A DNA stretch of 64,000 nt, taken from NCBI RefSeq assembly GCF_004193775.1, contig NC_041003.1, positions 40,677,611-40,741,610 on the forward strand, read 5' to 3'. The DNA comes from Glycine soja. Lineage: Eukaryota > Streptophyta > Magnoliopsida > Fabales > Fabaceae. Positions 60,744 to 64,000 of this stretch are shown piece by piece. Each line of letters opens with the position of its first letter. The first letter of the stretch is position 1. The notes beneath the pieces were generated by a model. It was not told the origin of the DNA and made no database searches. It was given only the letters and a program-made list of their open reading frames with translations. The position numbers and the translations under genes were made by a program.

Positions 60744-62204
60744 TGTTGGATCAAGTGGCCTCGAAATAATTAAGAAGGGGGGGGTTGAATTAATTATTAA
60801 TGTGTCTTGACTAATTAAAATTTATCATTCTTAATATTACTAGATTCAATTAGGCTTTACTACTAAGTTATGAGAAAGTAAAGAACAGAAACAATAACTT
60901 AGACAAAAGTAAAGCGAAAATAAAAAGTGTACAGCGGAAAAGTAAAGAGTGTAGGGAAGAAGAAAGCAAACACAAGATTTATACTGGTTCGGCCACAACC
61001 CATGCCTACGTCCAGTCCCCAAGCAACCCACAGTTCTTGAGATTTCCAATAACCTTGTAAAATCCTTTACAAGCAAAGAGCCACAAAGGATGTACCCTCT
61101 CTTGTTCTCTTTGAACAACCAAGTAGATGTACCCTATACTTGAAGCGAACCACAAAGGATGTACCCTCCCTTTTGTTCACTATTACAACCAAGAAGTTAC
61201 CCGTTTCTTACACAGAATTCTCAGACGGTTAGTTCTTTGAATTCAGTGTTTGGGCAAAGAATTCTCAGACGATTAGTTCTTTGAATTCTTTGTTTGGGGA
61301 ATCAAAAGAATTTTCAGACGATTAGTTCTTTGAATTCTTTTGGCAAGAGGGAGAAGGAATGAATCAAAAGAATAGCACAAATTTTTGACCAATGAACTTT
61401 TCTTGGCAAATAAAGTATTGAACAAAAACTCTTAGAAAGATGATGAGAACTGAATTAGAAAAAATCTCTTCTTGAATGAAAGGAATCTATTTTTTAAAAT
61501 TCGTGTCATGGTCACATATTTATAGCCATTTGATGGCTCTTGAAAAACCAAGTTAAAAGTTGTGACTCTTGGCAATTTCTTCAAAACTAGTCACTTTAAA
61601 AGTTGTGACTCTTGAAAAAACCTTCAGAAATTAGTCACTTTAAAAATTGACTTTTGGAAATTTATTTTTCAAAATTAGTCATTGGTAATCGATTACCATC
61701 ATAGTGTAATCGATTACACATCAACAGATGTGACTCTTCATGTTTAAATTTAAAAATCAAAACGTTTAGAAACACTGGTAATCGATTACACAAGTTTGAA
61801 AATGTTTTATCACAAGTTGTGGCTCTTAAAATTTAAAATCCAACATTTAAAAACATTGGTAATCGATTACATGCCCATGGTAATCGATTACTACTTTGTA
61901 AAACAGTTATAAAACTGTTTGGGCTTCTGGTAATCGATTACTGTCTTCTGGTAAAAGATTTTTCTTTGAAAAATTCTTTTGGACAAATTGTGATATTCAA
62001 TCTTTTCTTTTGAAAAAATACTTTTATACTTATCTTGATGTTTTTCTTGAAGTTCTTGCATATCTTGAGTCTTCTCTTGAATCTTCACTTGAATCTTGAT
62101 TCTTGATTGAACGACTCTTTGATTCTTGAAACTTGTTTAACTCTTGATTCTTGACTTGAGTCTTTGGCATCATCAAAATAAACTTGGAAAGCTTTGCTTC
62201 CACA
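60744..62204 (-). mobile_element. Solo LTR, 1,461 bp, SIRE-like, inserted in inverse orientation
   Basis: Exact 5-bp duplication CTTTA (60739-60743 and 62205-62209); ends TGTTGGATC...TTCCACA. Its plus-strand right end (CTTTGGCATCATCAAAA) is the inverse of the host LTR's start (TTTTGATGATGCCAAAG), and its left end (GGCCTCGAAATAATTAAGA) is the inverse of the host LTR's end (TCTTAAGTTATTGAGGCC), so it is a related LTR facing the other way. It has a TATA box at 61524-61517, palindromes at 61685-61941, GATGTACCC repeats at 61089-61165 and GTTAGTTCTTTGAATTC repeats at 61209-61345. Confidence 0.93.
61685..61962. repeat. GTAATCGATTAC palindrome pairs in the inverted solo LTR
   Basis: Perfect copies at 61685, 61706, 61778, 61859, 61880 and 61930. 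The pairs 61685/61706 and 61859/61880 have 9-bp spacers (CATCATAGT, ATGCCCATG). The copy at 61930 is followed 9 bp later by a decayed partner GTAAAAGATTTT. The copy at 61778 has no recognisable partner. Confidence 0.95.
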
Positions 62205-62327
62205 CTTTACTTCATTCATATTAAGTGTGTATATTCTATTTCAAGTGAGAATTAAAATTTGATTAGGGGAAATTTTTAAACTTAATTCACACCCCTCTTA
62301 AGTTATTGAGGCCACTTGTTCAACAAG

Positions 62328-62339
62328 TGGTGTCAGAGC
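62328..62339 (+). other. Primer-binding site of the SIRE-like element
   Basis: TGGTGTCAGAGC, one base different from the usual TGGTATCAGAGC, two bases after the LTR end. Confidence 0.88.
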
Positions 62340-62376
62340 TTAATTCTTGTACAAGAGGTTTAGAAACTTCAAGAAT

Positions 62377-64000
62377 ATGGCCTCATCAAACTTTTTATTT
62401 CCCGAAGGGAACTCTATAAATATGCCTCATATTTTCAATGGTGTGGGTTATCATTATTGGAAAACTAGCATGCAAATTTTCATAGAGGCTATAGATTTAA
62501 ATATCTGGGAAGCCATAGAAATTGGACCTTACATCCCTACTATGGTAGCAGGAAGTACAACCATAGAAAAACCTAGGGAACAATGGGATGAGGAGGAAAA
62601 GAAAGTAGTACAATATAATTTAAAAACCAAAAATATAATTACATCTGCATTAGGAATGGATGAATACTTTAGGGTGTCAAATTGCAAAAGTGCAAAAGAT
62701 ATGTGGGATATTTTACAAGTAACACATGAAGGAACAACAGATGTGAAAAGGTCTAGAATAAATATGTTGACTCATGAATATGAATTCTTTAGAAGGAATC
62801 CTAATGAAACTATACAAGACATGCAAAAGAGATTTACACACATAGTAAATCATCTTGCATCTTTAGGAAAGACATTTCCAAATAAGGATCTTATTAATAC
62901 AATTTTGAGATGCTTAAGCAGAGAATGACAACCAAAGGTGACGACTATTATAGAATCAAGGGATCTTTCTAACATGTCTCTTGCTACTCTGTTTGGAAAG
63001 TTATAGGAACACGAAATAGAATTAATGAGACTCAACCAGCATGAGGAGAATGATAAGAAAAGGAAAGGAATTTCACTTAAAGCTTCATCCTCAATCCAAG
63101 AAGGAAGTGATAAAGAAGATTCAAATGAAATAGACGAAGATGATGATTTCAACCTTTTTGTAAAGAAATTCAACAAATTTCTAAGAAACAAAGGAAATCA
63201 AAGAAGATCAAATTTCAAATCAAAGAAAAGGGCAGCAGATTCATCATCTCTTCCAAAATGTTATGAATGCAATCAACCAGGACATCTGAGAGTTGATTTC
63301 CCAAGTTTCAAGAAAAGAATAGCGAGATCTGAAAAGAAAACTTTCAATGATAAGAAAGCAAAGAAGGCCTACATTACTTAGGAAGACAAAGATATGGACT
63401 CATCTGAAGATTTAGATAATGAAGTTGTAAACCTGAGTCTGATGGCCAAGAATTATGAAAGAAATGAAGAGGTTTCCTTAAAGAAGAGTTGGTACATAGA
63501 TAGTGGATGCTCTAAACACATGACGGGAGATGCATCAAAGTTCACTCATATTTCTCCCAAGAAAAGTGGACATGTGACTTATGGCGACAAAAATAAAGGT
63601 AGAATTCTTGGAGTCAAAAAAATAAGTATGAATTCATCTACCTCCATTAAAAATGTTCTACTTGTTGATGGTCCTAAGCACAGTTTGCTAAGTGTTAGTC
63701 AATTATGTGATAAAGGCTATCTAGTATCATTTGACTCTCATAACTGTGTCATTGAAAACAAACATGATAGAAATATAAAACATATAGGCTATAGAACAAA
63801 TAATGTTTACATGATAAATTTAGATCAAACATCAAATCATGATCAATGTTTTCTTAGTACAGATGATGATCCTTGGTTATGGCATAGAAGAATTGCCCAT
63901 ATAACATGGAACATTTGAATAAACTAATTTCTAAAGATTTAGTTATTGGTTTACCAAAACTTAAATTTGAAAAGGATAGATTGTGTGATGCCTGTCAAAA
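62377..64000 (+). pseudogene. SIRE-like Copia gag-pol, 5' part, with nonsense codons and a frameshift
   Basis: The start MASSNFLFPEGNSINMPHIF at 62377 begins gag (UBN2: KSAKDMWDILQVTHEGTTDV, YEFFRRNPNETIQDMQKRFT, HIVNHLASLGK). Three in-frame stops interrupt one continuous frame: TGA at 62926-62928 and TAG near 63004 and 63379. The first and third fall where the family has Trp, the second where it has Gln. The zinc knuckle reads CYECNQPGHLRVDF, with Phe replacing the last Cys (63298-63300). The protease motif WYIDSGCSKHMTGD has an intact DSG. A one-base deletion near 63900 shifts the frame in the HRRIAHI pre-integrase region, and homology continues in the new frame to the window end. Confidence 0.9.

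Larger units (their letters stand above)
59738..62325 (+). repeat. 5' LTR of the SIRE-like element (interrupted)
   Basis: Starts TGTTGTATAAAGC and ends TTGTTCAACA next to the PBS. U3 has a three-unit 91-bp array with paired palindromes (60002-60216), then TATA box TATAAATA at 60290-60297. The nested inverted solo LTR occupies 60744-62204 near the U5 end. Confidence 0.85.
59738..64000 (+). mobile_element. SIRE-like Ty1-copia retrotransposon, 5' part (LTR, PBS, gag, protease), runs off the window
   Basis: 5' LTR 59738-62325 with a nested solo LTR (1,122 bp when that and its TSD are removed), PBS TGGTGTCAGAGC at 62328-62339, then gag-pol in one frame from 62377. The gag/protease sequence (FPEGNSINMPHIFNGVGYHY, WYIDSGCSKHMTGD) is that of the SIRE/Maximus lineage known from soybean. 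Integrase, RT and any downstream ORF are beyond base 64000. Confidence 0.9.

Noticed and set aside
59738..62204. Reading the 60744 block as part of one long uninterrupted LTR
   Set aside because: An exact CTTTA duplication, TG/CA ends and inverted similarity to the surrounding LTR show it is a separate insertion.

Overview
This 64 kb window is plant nuclear DNA, most likely a legume and probably Glycine. The evidence is one Pol III tRNA gene without an encoded CCA, GT-AG introns, the 9-nt mini-exon typical of plant invertase genes, a plant DYW-class PPR gene, a nuclear copy of plastid atpA, and a dense nest of plant transposons including SIRE-like Copia LTRs of the kind known from soybean. 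The genus call is inference. Only two genes look intact: tRNA-Leu(UAG) at 2441-2520 and the intronless PPR-DYW gene at 41141-42862 on the minus strand.

Left third (1-26 kb). A minus-strand Copia fragment (5' LTR, leader, broken gag) is cut by the window edge, and the tRNA follows. A minus-strand cell-wall-type invertase pseudogene then spans 25875 down to 5041. A 15,686-bp CACTA transposon (5824-21509) sits inside one of its exons, bounded by a 3-bp CAA duplication. The transposon carries a broken TNP2-type transposase, a second ORF with a degenerate Ulp1-like domain, and two captured host-gene pieces on the opposite strand: an F-box/kelch gene and a kinesin-7 gene.

Middle (26-45 kb). AT-rich intergenic DNA holds relic LTRs and a decayed Copia RNase H. 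A probable second, non-autonomous CACTA element (about 29811-35290) encloses a truncated Copia 3' end and a captured exon of a melibiase-like glycosidase. Next come a long-TIR Mutator-like element with a 628-bp hAT element inside it, the PPR gene, a plastid atpA fragment just upstream of the PPR start, and a 600-bp TIR transposon.

Right third (45-64 kb). A minus-strand Copia element (45121-51094, TSD GTAAT) has 204-205-bp LTRs, one split by a 1,700-bp solo LTR (TSD ACAGT). After AT-rich DNA come a 5'-truncated LINE (54644-57143, 12-bp TSD), a MYB/SANT-like pseudogene fragment, and a plus-strand SIRE-like Copia element that runs off the window. Its 5' LTR is split by a related solo LTR in the opposite orientation (60744-62204, TSD CTTTA). 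These three related LTRs share U3 arrays of the 12-bp palindrome GTAATCGATTAC, arranged as pairs with a constant 9-bp spacer. This is the most unusual pattern in the window that ordinary annotation does not explain.

Most protein-coding sequence here is transposon-derived and broken. Function is likely only for the tRNA and the PPR gene, an organelle RNA-editing-type protein. The rest records capture, nesting and decay.
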